64,000 bases of DNA from Carya illinoinensis (Eukaryota; Streptophyta; Magnoliopsida; Fagales; Juglandaceae), in NCBI RefSeq assembly GCF_018687715.1, contig NC_056765.1, positions 33,292,754 through 33,356,753 on the forward strand. Reading direction: 5' to 3'. The stretch's first letter is position 1; the number at the start of each line of letters is the position of its first letter. The position numbers were made by a program, and so were the translations under genes. Positions 1 to 12,700 of this stretch are shown piece after piece. The notes beneath the pieces are model-generated. The model was not told the origin of the DNA. It saw only the letters and a list, made by a program, of their open reading frames with translations, and did not search any database.

Positions 1-969
1 GCATGGCATTCATACCAGAAAGATCCTTGCCCATCATCTCAGCATCAAACTTTCTTTTATCAAGATCCAGTTGTGCACCTCTATCACGATCAGCCTTCGT
101 CTGCCATTCTCTTCTCTCCGCCATGAACAATCGTCTATCCTCGGTCATTGCTCCTAATGCAGTGTTGAACTCAGCATCAGATGATTCTTGAGCCTTTCGC
201 TTCCTCAAGTTTTCCTTTTCAGCCTTTTTTCCAGCAGGCCTTTCAACATGCTCCTCCACAACATCTCCCAAAACTTCACTTGACTGCTCATTGGAAGGAT
301 GTTTATCATGTGGCTTTCTCCTCGTATTCAACGTATTCATATGTTGATGCCATTTGGGTTGGTGTCTCAAAAGATTCCAAGAATGATCCATTGTGAAATT
401 TCCTCGTTCCATCTCTTTGTACAATATTTTTGCCTTTTCGATCTGAAAAAAGTTTTAAAGAATAGTGTCAAATAATAAATCTTTGAATAAATAGACCATA
501 TTATTAAAGGAAAAGTGTACATACCTTATCTTGTTCGGTTGCACCACTCGGGTGCAATGACTCTACTTGAGCTAGATATGCACAAAACTTATTTGTGCAT
601 TTCTGAATCATGGACCAACGATTGATCAATGATCCAACCGAACGGTTCATAGTCTGTGGTTTTTTATATTCGTGATAAAATTCAGAAATCCTCTCCCACA
701 TTTGAGTGGATTTCTGATCAGTTCCCCGAATGACATCAATACTAATGTTGAGCCAACCAGAGACAAGTACATTATCCTCCTCAACAGTGAAAGAAGCTCC
801 TCTTTGAACTTTTTTTGTTGGAGGCCTCTTTTCACCGTGAAGGGGGGTTGAAGCGACCACAACATTAGAATGCTGTGAGAATGTTGGAGTGGTAACTAGT
901 AATAGGACCTTCTCCTCCACTTTGTAAGAGAGTGGTGAAGAATGGGTCCTCATCCAACAGATTGTCCAT
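1..969 (-). pseudogene. Myb/SANT-like (trihelix-type) ORF1 protein, partial, frameshifted
   Basis: Two minus-strand exons read well. Exon A runs from 969 to 525 and contains RGASFTVEEDNVLVSGWLN and GSLINRWSMIQKCTNKFCAY; it ends at an AAG|GTATGT donor. Exon B runs from 442 (after TTTTTCAG) through the window edge and begins IEKAKILYKEM. It is charged and probably coiled-coil (EDRRLFMAERREWQTK). This is the plant family often mislabelled 'glutathione S-transferase T3-like', which is related to Harbinger ORF1 DNA-binding proteins. The likely start at 969 (MDNLLDEDPFF) is in a different frame from the SANT-like part. Both frames are open between about 870 and 969, so a frameshift or sequence error lies there. 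The C-terminus is off the window. Confidence 0.6.
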
Positions 970-1589
970 CCTAGGAGAATTATAATTATTAAGTTGTCAG
1001 ACAAAGCAGCACATACAACGCAGCACAATAAACAAGACAGTACATTTCAAGCTTTTAACATTAGCATATATAGCAGTATATGACTGCAATTGACACGAAT
1101 AAATCTGCTACTAAGACACAAAATCATAGAGATTTTTGACTAATAAAAATAGAACACCTCATTGAAATTCTACTTAAATCTGAAACAGGTTTTATATAAA
1201 TAGCAATCTTTGAAGTACATTTCAACTATAACATTTTTATTTTTTAAAGTCTAAAACAGGTTCACCATTTATTTGCATGAATAGCAATCTCATTTCAGAA
1301 AGAATCAATACTAAATGTTATAAGCACACATGAGTTGGTTTTCAGATGTTATGGATCCAGAAAATACAATACCAGAATCTGTGTGGTTGCTAGAGCCAAA
1401 AGCAAGACTGAGTGCACCTTAGAAAATCACAAAATTAATAAAACCAAAGTCAGTCATATGCATTGGAAGCCACCAAAGTTAAGTGCAGTAAGTTAAGTGC
1501 AGTTTATTTTGAAATATTTAACTATATATAAAAAGATTGAAATAGAAGCAGTTTATTTTGGAGGCAGCTGCAATCTTCATCATACAATT

Positions 1590-1668
1590 CAGTTAAGCAT
1601 GGTCAGCATCTACCATGTGACCAATGCTTTTTCTAGTTAAGCATGCTCAGCATCTACTATGTGACCAA
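1590..1668. repeat. Imperfect short tandem repeat
   Basis: Two adjacent copies of a block reading AGTTAAGCATG, then GTCAGCATCTAC or CTCAGCATCTAC, then ATGTGACCAA occur in the AT-rich interior of the left-hand element. No gene was seen in 1030-2030. Confidence 0.5.
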
Positions 1669-2027
1669 ATAAATCTAATATCCAATGAACCTCACACAGT
1701 GGTATGTAGTGTCGAAGAAAACATGGGCAAGAAAAGAAACAGGGCACCCTCAAGCCAGAAATAATCTTGGTGTTACACAGTGGTATGTAACACCAATAAT
1801 CTTGCTACTCCTCACTAGCTAGGCATGAATAATTGCCTGCATGTAAACTACTTGTATACACTAATTTCTTCTTCATATATTTTAATGAGTTGACATTCTC
1901 CATCAATGTACAAGGTACTATTATATATAAGGAAGTAAGTATATTTATTTGAAATACCCTGAATATATTTTATTTAAGTAATAAAATCTAACTAAATTAA
2001 ACATACAAAGTTATTCATTGCAACAAG

Positions 2028-2712
2028 ATTAACGCAATTAGGAAGGCATGGAAGACAGATACAACCACTAAGAAAAGGAAATAGAAATGATAGAGATGAT
2101 CACTTTGAAAATATAGTATTGGGTTATACTTTATTTAGTGTTGATGCTCACATTATACTTTATTTAGTGTTGATGCTCACTTTATTTGGGTTATACTTTA
2201 TTTAGTGTTAATGCTCACTTTATTTGGGTTATACTTTATAGACCCCACAGTCTCTAACACCCCATTATCCCCAACCCATCCTCTCCCACCCACCACCACA
2301 AAAACCACCCTCGGCTCCACCTCAAAACAAAACAAAACAAACAAACAAACAAAAAGAAAAAATGAAAGATATTAACGCAATTAGGAAGGCATGGAAGACA
2401 GATACAACCACTAAGAAAAGGAAATAGAAACGATAGAGATGATCACTTTGAAAATATAGTATTGGGTTATACTTTATTTAGTGTTGATGTTCACATTATA
2501 CTTTATTTAGTGTTGATGCTCACTTTATTTGGGTTATACTTTATTTAGTGTTAATGCTCACTTTATTTGGGTTATACTTTATAGACCCCACAGTCTCTAA
2601 GACCCCATTATCCCCAACCCATCCTCTCCTAGACCCACCACCACAAAAACCACCCTCGGCTCCACCTCAAAACAAAACAAAACAAACAAACAAACAAAAA
2701 GAAAAAGCGAAA
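2028..2712. repeat. 343-bp tandem direct duplication
   Basis: The block beginning ATTAACGCAATTAGGAAGG at about 2028 recurs at 2371 with an offset of 343 bp and only a few differences. Both copies end in the same AAACAAACAAACAAAAAG tract. Inside each copy a shorter motif, TTATACTTTATTTAGTGTT, is repeated three times. The duplication lies in the non-coding part of the probable Harbinger element, upstream of its ORF on the minus strand. Confidence 0.85.
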
Positions 2713-3284
2713 GATAGACCTAGGGTTGCAGAAATTAGGAGATGAGACGAACCTGAAGGGAGCAGAACGTTGCGCCAAGTGCTGAAGGAAGCAACCCAGT
2801 AAATCACTCTACTTCTACGTGAAGAAAAGACAAGGGGAAGAATCAGTGAGGAAATATCGTTACAGAGAGAAATAGAGAAAGGGAGAGAGCAAAAAACATG
2901 GGAAGAAAATGGAGAAGAAGATCGCACCTGATTTGAGGAGAGAAACCATGGATTTGCTTTGATTTTGCGTGGAGGAGAAGAGTCCCTTTCGATTTTCTGA
3001 GCTCGGACGAAAACGAGAGAAAGAGAGAAAGGGGGGGAGAAAGACGCGGGGAGGGAAATGAGAGAGAGAGAGAGAGAAAAGTAACCGGCTATGTATTAAA
3101 ATTATAATAAAATATAAGGATGAAAGTGATACAGTAGCCTTTCAAATATGAAAGACATGAGCGATTCACTGTAGCTCAAAACTTGAGCGAATTGCTTTTA
3201 CCGAATCCAATGCAGGACAGTTTCTTGTATATTCATCAAATTATAAAGATGCATTGGCTTTTGATGAAGCCAATGCCAATGCTC

Positions 3285-5032
3285 TAACGAATGTGTTAAG
3301 GAAAAAAAAAGGCATTTAGCAGGCCGGGTTTATCCAATCAAGATGCAGTTCTCTCAACTTCAAAATAACTCTTGTATTAGATGACAAGTACAACCAAAAC
3401 CTTTACCAGCAATTTAAGAACGGTGGAAACCATGGCTGAAGTAAGGGCGGCTTTTCTCGATGGCCTGAGAGTATGCTCAAAGCTTCAGATGGTAAACATT
3501 GAAGTTGGAACTGATTTTCAAGTACTTTTGGCCAACTGGTGGCGAGGAGCGGGTGACGTTTCATTACTCAGTATGCTGTAAGGGAAGTTTGAGAAATAAT
3601 AATATGTCTAGCTAAGGATCTGAAAACAGCAATAAGGCATATATATAGAGAAATAAACCAAGCTAAGGATTTTCTTGCAAAACAGGGCGCCTAAGGGTCT
3701 TCTACAGAATTTACGTCAGCTCCAAAAGATATCACAGGGTTTCTGAAAATTGATAGATCATAGGGTTGCCAATATTACGAAGAAAAAGAGTTTTTTTGAG
3801 TGTAAAGATATAGTTTTTGGCTTTTTTTGATTTTTTTAAAATCTCGTTTTTACATCTTTTTTTTTTTTTTTTGGACTTTTACATCTTCTTTCTTTCTTTA
3901 TTTTCTTTTTTCTTTTTCTTTTTTTTTTTGACATCTAAGGTGTGAGGATGTAATCCTGGTATTCCTAAGCGAAGGAGATCATGCCATTATTGGCCATGTG
4001 CAGGCTAGTCATTGTCAAACAGTGAGATTCGTTGTGTTAAAATTCATTCCAGTTGGGTGTCCTGGTGGTGGGAAGAAGGCATGATCTCCTTCCTTAACAC
4101 GAAATCGTTGCATGGGGATATGCGCCTATCAATGTATTGAGTATCTCTTCTTAAGTCTTCGCTATTCTTGACGAAATGAAAATAACTCCAACAAACATTA
4201 GGGTAGGGTATGTTTGGTTTTGTATATATTTTTTAAAATCAAATCAAACATCAGTGTGTCGGCATAACTACAATCATATAAAAATGTCATTCCTCACATT
4301 TCATACAATACTAGTCGCTGACTTGTGGAATGTACAAAAGCAGTTGAAGTTTTTTTAACGAATAATGTGTATTGTTCAGTAGTGAAATTAAAGTCATTTA
4401 ATCAATATTAGTATATATATGTGCCACATGAGTAAAGTTCATTAGATGGCTATGTAATTAGAAATCAGTTTTGCAAATGATGAAATCATGAATATCTAAA
4501 TTAAATAGGGTACTAACAATAGCAGGTCTTTAGATGTAATACAGTTGGTGAGAGAACTAGCAAGAACTAAGCTTCAACCAAGAGATTGTGATTTAAGAAT
4601 GAATGAAGGGCAATCCTTTCGTTTCAAAACAGTTAGATTGTACTCATTTAACTTTATTTCACCTGTTAAAAAGATTAACTGTTTTGCATTTAATGGTAAA
4701 ATAAAGATATTTAGATTCAAGTTTTTTCATTTGTCAAAAGGCCATTGCAACTTGGAAGCCTCTTACACCTCACAATCTGCAACTCCATGACAATTGCAAT
4801 ATTATTGTATCATCACGGTTGAAGGGGTAAGAGCCTCAAAAGTAATGCACTCCTATCTATTAATGTCATAAAAAACACGTACAGCAACCAAGGATTTCCA
4901 ACTATAGTTTTCATATATATTTCTAAACCATTTCTTCTTATTCTATTCGTGCAGTTAGCATTCAAGCCTCTCAAAATGCTCACATGAACAGATTCCTGAG
5001 ATCTGATACATCGACGATTGATGATGTTGCTG
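3285..5032. other. Intergenic spacer, no gene recognised
   Basis: This is AT-rich spacer between the probable Harbinger end and the 3' end of the AAE gene. It holds homopolymer T tracts (about 3855-3875 and 3921-3932) and a 15-bp inverted repeat (3971-3985 and 4078-4092). Short ORFs here show no family resemblance and are not called. The 3' UTR of the AAE transcript must fall in the right-hand part. Confidence 0.5.
3971..4092. repeat. 15-bp perfect inverted repeat, 92-bp loop
   Basis: GAAGGAGATCATGCC at 3971-3985 is exactly complementary to GGCATGATCTCCTTC at 4078-4092. Pairing continues imperfectly outwards (AAGC against TTAA). It could be the remnant of a small inverted-repeat element. No TIR plus TSD could be confirmed. 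Confidence 0.6.
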
Positions 5033-8000
5033 CTAAATTCTACTCCGAACTGAAATCTCGTGCTTCATTTGGTCCCTCAGCACCCTTCTCAGTAACTTAT
5101 TAGAAGCTGTTCTGGGAAACTCCGGAGCAATCTTAACATAATTCACCTGTTAATTGGTTAAAGATCAGTTGGAGAAATAATGTAGATCAATAACTCAAAA
5201 TAACATGTTCTCATTGGTGAGGACCATCATGACTCATGGAATTGAAATCTGTCTCATCTCATCCACGCTATGATTTGAAATAAGCATCTGACACTTTTGG
5301 CAACATCATTGGATTTTCAATGAACACTACTTGGACACAGTAGTTCAAAGATGACTCTTGATTCTCAACTATGAATTTTACCTACAGGAATTATCAAATG
5401 ACGGTAAGACTGATTAGGGAAAGGAATAAGCTTAAGAGTCAAACCTTGAACAAAGGATTGAGGTTGCTCTGGATGGCCCTTGAGAATATAGTCTTCAGCT
5501 TGTCAGGTTCAGCATTAAACCCTTTCTTTAATACTACAAATACAACCAGCTGTTCTGGACCACCATTTACTGGTGCAACACTGATTGCAGCAGTCTCTGA
5601 GATGCTTTCATCAGCACAATCACATACTCGCTCAATTTCAATGGAGCTGGTCTGCATACCAGATATATTCAGTGCCCAGCATTTAAAAATTAGCCCAAGC
5701 ATACTGACTAAATAATGTGATTATTCAGTTGAACAGGGTAATTGAACTATGATAGCATGTAGCAGGGTCATTGTTGAGCCATCAAATTAAAGAATGAGAG
5801 GATTTGAAAATGCCTTACCTTAATTCCTCCAAGGTTCATGGTGTCATCAGCCCTACCCTGTACAATTAAATAGCCTCCAACAGTTCTCTTAATGATGTCT
5901 CCATGTCTCCTTAAGTGCTGCCAACAAATTTATTGAGATAAGATAGAATACAAGGCCTTCTTCATGCAAATACTCCAAAAGGATTAGTTAATGGTACAAC
6001 TGGAGCCATTTGGTATCATTATAAAGAGAAAGAAACTTCTCCCTTTAAAGCAATGTTAGATTCCATTCACTACCTATATTCACTCAATATGGGGTATCAC
6101 AATCTCCCCCCTTTAAATTCCCAACTTCCTTGCCAAGCCATTCCATCATAGGTGTCACAGTTCAAAACCCAGATTTATGTTTGGGATTGGCTTTGATATC
6201 ATTTGTAATGCCTCATGGGAAGGCCCATACCCCAATTGGACTAGTCAATCATGCAATTTGGAGTCCTTTGGAATCATTACAAAGGGAAACAATTTCTTCC
6301 TCCAAATAATGTGAGATCCCATTCACTAGCTATACTCACTCAATACAGGGTATCACATACTAAGCAGAACATCTTACATTTAAAATCTGATGTCATTTGA
6401 ATCTCTTACAATTGAGTTTGTTTTGGTAGTCAGTGCATCACAAGAACTAGAGGATAGCAACACTCTATGTGGATCAGAAAATAACCTATTTCATGGATTA
6501 GATAAAGACATATATTAATAAAAAGATCAGGCTCACAATCAATTTTCAAGTCCCTCAAAACCCAAAACATATGCGCCCATCTAAAAGTATAACCCAGTTA
6601 GCAGACAAAGACATACATATAAAATGGGACTTTTCATCTATTAGTAATCCCTGATAGGGTAAGGGCCCTAATCATGCTGCTTTCTGGGGAAGAAACAACT
6701 AATACTCTCATACATAGTAAGCTATATCAAATTATGAATACAAAGAGGTGTATATGCAAGTATTAGTGAACAGTCAGGTATAAGCATACCATTCCTTTGT
6801 AAGTTGGCATTCCCTCGAAGTAAACTTCCTCATGATTGGCATTAAGCAATCTATCAGTTGCTCCCATGTATACAGGGAATAAGCCCACTTCACCAACACA
6901 AGCTTGATCATCTGGCTGTCATATAGGTCAAAGGGATCAGATTTATACATACAAAATGTACTCCTAAACATCAGTCATTTTGCTTGGCCCCTCCACGCTT
7001 ATTCTCAAAACCACTAGAATGTTGCAATTGCTTAGAAGTTACTCATTGGCGGTCATCACCAGTATGCAATAACAGATACAGTCAAGTACTGGGAAGACCT
7101 GATCTGACAGGTTGGCAATTGCAATAGTACTAAAAGAAAATGAACCGCTACTATAAGCAATCCACAAAGTATTCTTACATAAGGTATCCCGTGCTCATCA
7201 AGGATGACAAAGCCACTTGTCATTGATGCTGAGCTAAAAGCTCCAAAAACTTGTGGCTGCAGTGGATTTCCTTGGATGTAAGACGACGCAAGTTCTGTTC
7301 CACCACAACACTCGATAATGGGTGTGTAATAAGCTCTTGAAGAAAGCCATAGGTCATCATCAATATTGGAGACTTCCCCAGTTGATGCATATGATCTGCA
7401 CATATGCAATTTGTAAGTTCTTTTTCTTGGAGTTATATGCAAGGATATTTCAATAAATTGCTAAGAGACACCTTATCTTTGTCCAATCTAGGCCTTCCAT
7501 ACACATTGTACTCTTCCATGCTTTTACTAAGCTAGGAACTGTACCCAAAACAGTCACTCCTGCATCCTGAACAAAAGCAAGAGAAACATTTAGGTAGTAT
7601 TTGGCAGGGGTGCTAACAATTTTAGTGCAAAATATAATTCTAGTATTGACTAATTTCTGTATGCTTGTATACATAATCACATTACTACTGGGGTATCATT
7701 TAAACCTATCTTTTTTGTCCTCACTTTCCTTATTAAAACTCATATCAAAACAGGCAGAGTTTTCCTCCAAGCTAGGTTGAAGGAGGAGCTCCTTCAATCT
7801 AGTCTATAAATTTGCCAAGCGTCCCTTGCGAGAAGCACATGTTTTTAAATAGTCGAGCCTATAAAATTTTCAGATGTCCCTTGAGCATGTAAGAAGCACG
7901 GTTTTGTAAAGATAATAAAAATAAATGTGATTTTCACATGCTAAATGAACAATTAACAAATTTCCTCCAACCTAGTTTAGAGAGTATTCCCGACAATAAC

Positions 8001-9736
8001 GTTTTCCCCCCTTAAAAGAATGTACGGGGAATGGTTTGCCTTATTTCCTCCACTAACCAATAATCCCACCTTTGAAAGCAACCACAACTACAAGTCTACA
8101 ATGGTAGTTTATAGGATTTTGAGGGATATGTGACTTTCTCTTCAAGGATATGATGGATCAAGAATTAGGATGCTGATCCTCCTAAAGGCCTTATCCCCTT
8201 GGTTTTATTCTCATTTACCTGATGGCTCCCCCAATAGGCCTTGTAAATCTTCGTTCTAATTGATTTAAGAATGCTTATAGACCCGAAAGTATACTAATAT
8301 ATATGCCTTCATCACCTGAACAAATTTTCCAAATCCACGGCCAAGAGGTGATCCATGATAGAGTGCAAGAGTTGCACCACTTAGAAAGCACGAGTAGAGT
8401 AATATTGGTCCCATCACCCACCCCAGGTTTGTGGGCCAGCAGAAAACGTCTCCAACTCGAACATCAATGTGAGCCCACGAATCAGCAGCACCTCGAATTG
8501 GTGAAAGTTGTGTCCATGGGATAGCTTTTGGTTCTCCTGAAGGAGCAAATAAATAAATTACACAATTATGATGAGAACATTGCACAACAATGCATGCGAG
8601 ATAAGTAATATACCTGTAGTTCCAGATGAAAAGAGAATATTAGTAACGGATTCTGCAGGTTGATAGATTGGAATATAACTATTTGATCTGCCAAGAGATA
8701 GTCCTCACTGTAATTATTTCTCTGGCATTCTTTGTATGATAATATAAAGGTGGACCCTTATTTCCATCAATAAATTCTTATCTGACTAAACTCACACAAT
8801 TGCTATAAACATACCCTGGATGGCAATTGGCACTGGAAAGAAAATCTTTCCACCATAAATCCTGTTCTCTTAACTGAATCCCTACATTATTCCCAGCCAC
8901 GGGGAGCACTATAGCTTTAATTGGAGAAGCTTCTACAACTCGACTGCAAAGAGAGAGAAGATAGTCATGATGATGCCAAAGGTTTGCTAGAATAATGCAT
9001 AGTCTCCTACCAACTAGGCAAATAATTCTGAGAACAGAAAAGGTAATTAATATGAAGTGCCTATTAAGCACTAAGACGGAAATTGTATTTTGGCATTTGT
9101 TTTCTTCAAGAGTAGTATTTTTTAAGTCTCAGCTTGGGTGAGCTTAGCATTCACATGCATCGTTTGTCACTTCAATTCTACCTCCAGTGGGAAAGAAAAA
9201 AGACGTGTCATCTGTCATAACTGTATAAAGGCAGTCTTTACCTGTACAATGGAACCTTACGATCTCCTCTTAATATGAAATCCTGAATACAAAATGAAAA
9301 CGGATAATTTTCAGAACAAACTACCATGTGTAAAATCAATCACAGCTTGTTTAGAAATGCAAGCACATGACGACTTAAGCCAAATTGTCTGATCTCCATT
9401 TCTGGTCTTGTAAGTCCAAACTCACAACAGAGAGAACACAAAATGGATGTTGTATAAAACTTTTGATATGTATAGCGAAGTTCTGTGATTAATATAATAC
9501 AGCCGACATTTTTCTTTCACTTTTGGTCCAAGCCTCATACATACATTTTCTCTTCCACTCTTACCATGGGATAGAAGTATACCATAAAGAGTCATAATAT
9601 GATAAGAGCCTCTCCAAAAATCACTATTAGTCAAAGACACTTTTTTTCCCTTCTTTCTTCCAAATTTCACTACCTTACTAATAGTTACTAGCTGGAAAAG
9701 AACATCAAAAGTAGAGATGAAAGCAGACATTGACAG

Positions 9737-9769
<33 letters not shown>

Positions 9770-12700
9770 TTGGAACATTGACATCTAAAAATTATCACAA
9801 AATATTATGAACCAAGAGGAAATGTGGAAACAACTAGCAAAGATGACATCTAATTATTATAAAAAATAGTAATTGAAACCCATCAACATTCTTTGGGATA
9901 TGGAATGATATTTTTTGGTAGCGAGAAGGTCAGGATAACCAGCCTGTACCTCTCCGGGAATGTTAAGCTTTAGTGGACGATCTGGTAGCAAGATGATTAT
10001 AATGTCAACGTACAAACAGTCGATCTCTTATTTGTAGTAGTTCAGATTATATATATAGGTAGGCTAAATAGAGGGAGGCTACATACGGCACTGCATACGG
10101 CGCTGCTCTTCCCGCTCAAACTAGATAGTACATAGACATGTAAATATGTTCTATATAAGGGGGATAAATCCTCTTAAAGATGTATTGAATTGAATCCATT
10201 TGACATGGTATCAGAGCTTTCTTAATTTTTTCTGATCTATTTCTTGTGTTTCAGTCTTTCTCTACAGACACTTTCTTCTCGGTTGGATTCTTCTCAGCAT
10301 TTCTCTACAAAAGTGGTCTGTTCTTTTTATTTTCTTTTCTTGGTTTCTCGGCTCCTCTGTTCTCTGTTTCTCGGCACATCTATGAATTGGTAGCTGTCGG
10401 TGCTACCTCCCCTTGATGGTGCTGGTCTCTTGCTGGCTTGGGTGTTCTTGGCACAGTGGTGTTCTTCTCGGGTTGTTAGTTCTTCTTCTACTGTGGTGTT
10501 CTTCTTCTCGGCACTGTGCCGAGAAGAAGAAGAACACCACTTCTCGGGTTGAGCCACCACAGTTGTGTTCTTTTCCTGGTCGGCCACAATTGCCATGGGA
10601 TATAATTTATTAGTCTTGTCTCGGGTTCCATTTAATCTTCTTTTCGGATTTAATTTTTTTTGATATTTTCGGCTTTTAACATGGACTCCGTACCTGTATG
10701 TACTAAGTTTTCGGGAAATAATTATTCTACGTGGGCATTTCAGTTTGAACTTTTTCTTAAAGGAAAAGATCTTTGGGGGCATATTGATGGCACTGATTGT
10801 GCATCTAATCCTGATAAATCCAAGGATTGGGATGTACTTGATGCTCGAATTATGTCTTGGCTTCTTGGCTCAGTTGAGCCACATATTATCACCCACTTAC
10901 GGCCTCATCGTACCGCTCAATTCATGTGGACTTTGTGATGACCCGCTTTTAAGTGTATTTTCGCTGAAATAATTATTTTTATTTTAATTAATATATCAGA
11001 TATTTTATTTTATTTTAATTGCGTTTTTAAAGTCGGTTTTTAATTTATTTTAATTTATTTGAGGTTGTGTTTTATTTCTTTTAGTTGTTTTTGTGGTTTT
11101 AATCTTTTTGGCGGTTTGTTTCTTTTTCCCGGAGTGAGGACTGGACCTCATTTCTTTTCACATCTTTTTTTTTCTTTTTCTCTTTTTCCTTTTTTCTTTT
11201 TCCCTTCTTTTCTTTTTTCTTCTTTTTCTTTTTTCTCTTTCTTTTCTCTCTCCTCTCTCCCGCTCGACTCGGTCACCCCCCCCCGTGCTCTCTCTCTCTT
11301 CTCTCTCTCTCCCTACGCCGGCGTCACCTTCCCTAAGCCCTACCGCCGCCGTCCGGCCACCGTTCGGCCTCCCACCGGTCCCATTCTCTTCCTCTCCTTC
11401 CGGTCTACCTTCCCTCCAAAACCCACCCCCAACCGGCCGGCCATTTGGCCGGAAAAAGCTTCCAAAGGGTGCACGGATTTTGCTCCGATCCGCCGCCGTC
11501 GCTCCATCTCCGGCCACCATTTCTTCACCACTTCATCACCGACTCCTTGCCGTCCTAACCCACCTATTTCCGGCCTCCAACGACCACCGGAACAGCTCCT
11601 ACGAGCTTAGTTTCCGTTTTGGGTAATCCGGCCATTTCCGGCCATTCCGCCGCCACCCACGGCCGTCCGTCGCTTCCAATAGCTTCACAACCATCCCTAG
11701 ACCATTCCCTATCAATTTCGTGACCTAGTTTGTCCCCGTTCAAAAGTGGGTTTTTCGGACCCACGGCCACAGTGAATTTTCACTGTGACGTTGCTGTTTT
11801 TCCGCCGTTTGCAACGCCTCGTGTTTTCTAAAATTGTCGTATAGCGCTGTAAGTATTTTCCAAACCCTATTTTCAGATTTTAATATATATTGCTCATTCA
11901 ATTGTTTATTTATTTAATTATTCAATTTATTATCTGTTGTTGGTTGTTGATTCCGGACTGAGTCCGAGGAGTTTCGGGGGTCGGATGGATGGAGGATGGA
12001 GTTGCTTGATTATTTGATTTATGTGATTGGATCATTTTAATGTGCTTTGTTATGGCATTACATGATGCATGCACGTGTGTTGTGGGTTTATGAGAAAAGC
12101 CTGTGTTGTGGCGTGAGTGTGTTGCGGGTGCGTGTGTATCACGAGCCCAAGCCGGGATGGGTTATTATCTCGGTGGAGCTCCTCTGGTCACTCGGGAGCG
12201 GAATAAACTGAGTGATGTCCCCTGAGTTATCGAAAGCGATAATGGGAGCGGGACTAGGGGGTGCTTGGCTACGAACGCGCCGGGCGCGGAACCGGGCATC
12301 GGCCTACTCACCGACTCCGTGGCCCTTCGCTGGCGAGGGCTAGAGGATGCTTGGCTACGCACGCGCGGGGCGCGGAACTGGGCATCGCTCGTTGGGTGTC
12401 ACATGCGTGGCGGTACTCTGCGGTGTGACACTGGAGCCAGGGTGTGCGGATGACCCCTAGGGGAGGTCATGGTGCATACGGTTAAAATTGGATAATGGTT
12501 TGAGATGTCAAATGTGTCTTTTGGCGTGCGTGGAAAACTTGTGTTTTACGGGTTTGTGCATTGGGCATGTTTCATGCATCTTGTTTGAGTTATATGTGTT
12601 TTTATCTGGTAGTGTTTGGGTTTTACTTACCTGCGGTACCATTCGTGGTTCCGTAGCTTTTGGTGCAGGAGATGAGGTTGAGGAGGAAGAGGCTGAGCCC

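Larger units (their letters stand above)
1..3284 (-). mobile_element. Probable PIF/Harbinger-type element, right-hand part
   Basis: The segment ends at 3281-3284 with GCTC followed by TAA. Read on the minus strand this gives TTA, then GAGCATTGGCATTGG, which resembles plant PIF/Harbinger termini and their 3-bp TWA target sites (family recall). A perfect 10-bp hairpin, GCATTGGCTT at 3251-3260 and AAGCCAATGC at 3267-3276, sits just inside the end. The interior carries a minus-strand Myb/SANT-like ORF of the kind found as ORF1 of Harbinger elements, and a GA-rich leader near 3060-3080. The left terminus and any transposase lie outside the window. The family assignment is an inference. The alternative is an ordinary domesticated Myb-like gene beside an unrelated repeat. 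Confidence 0.45.

Noticed and set aside
9920..9995. Possible extra AAE exon ([14 protein letters not shown] on the minus strand)
   Set aside because: The exon chain already joins in phase from 29318 to 9282 and gives the usual protein length; this stretch has no place in the family.
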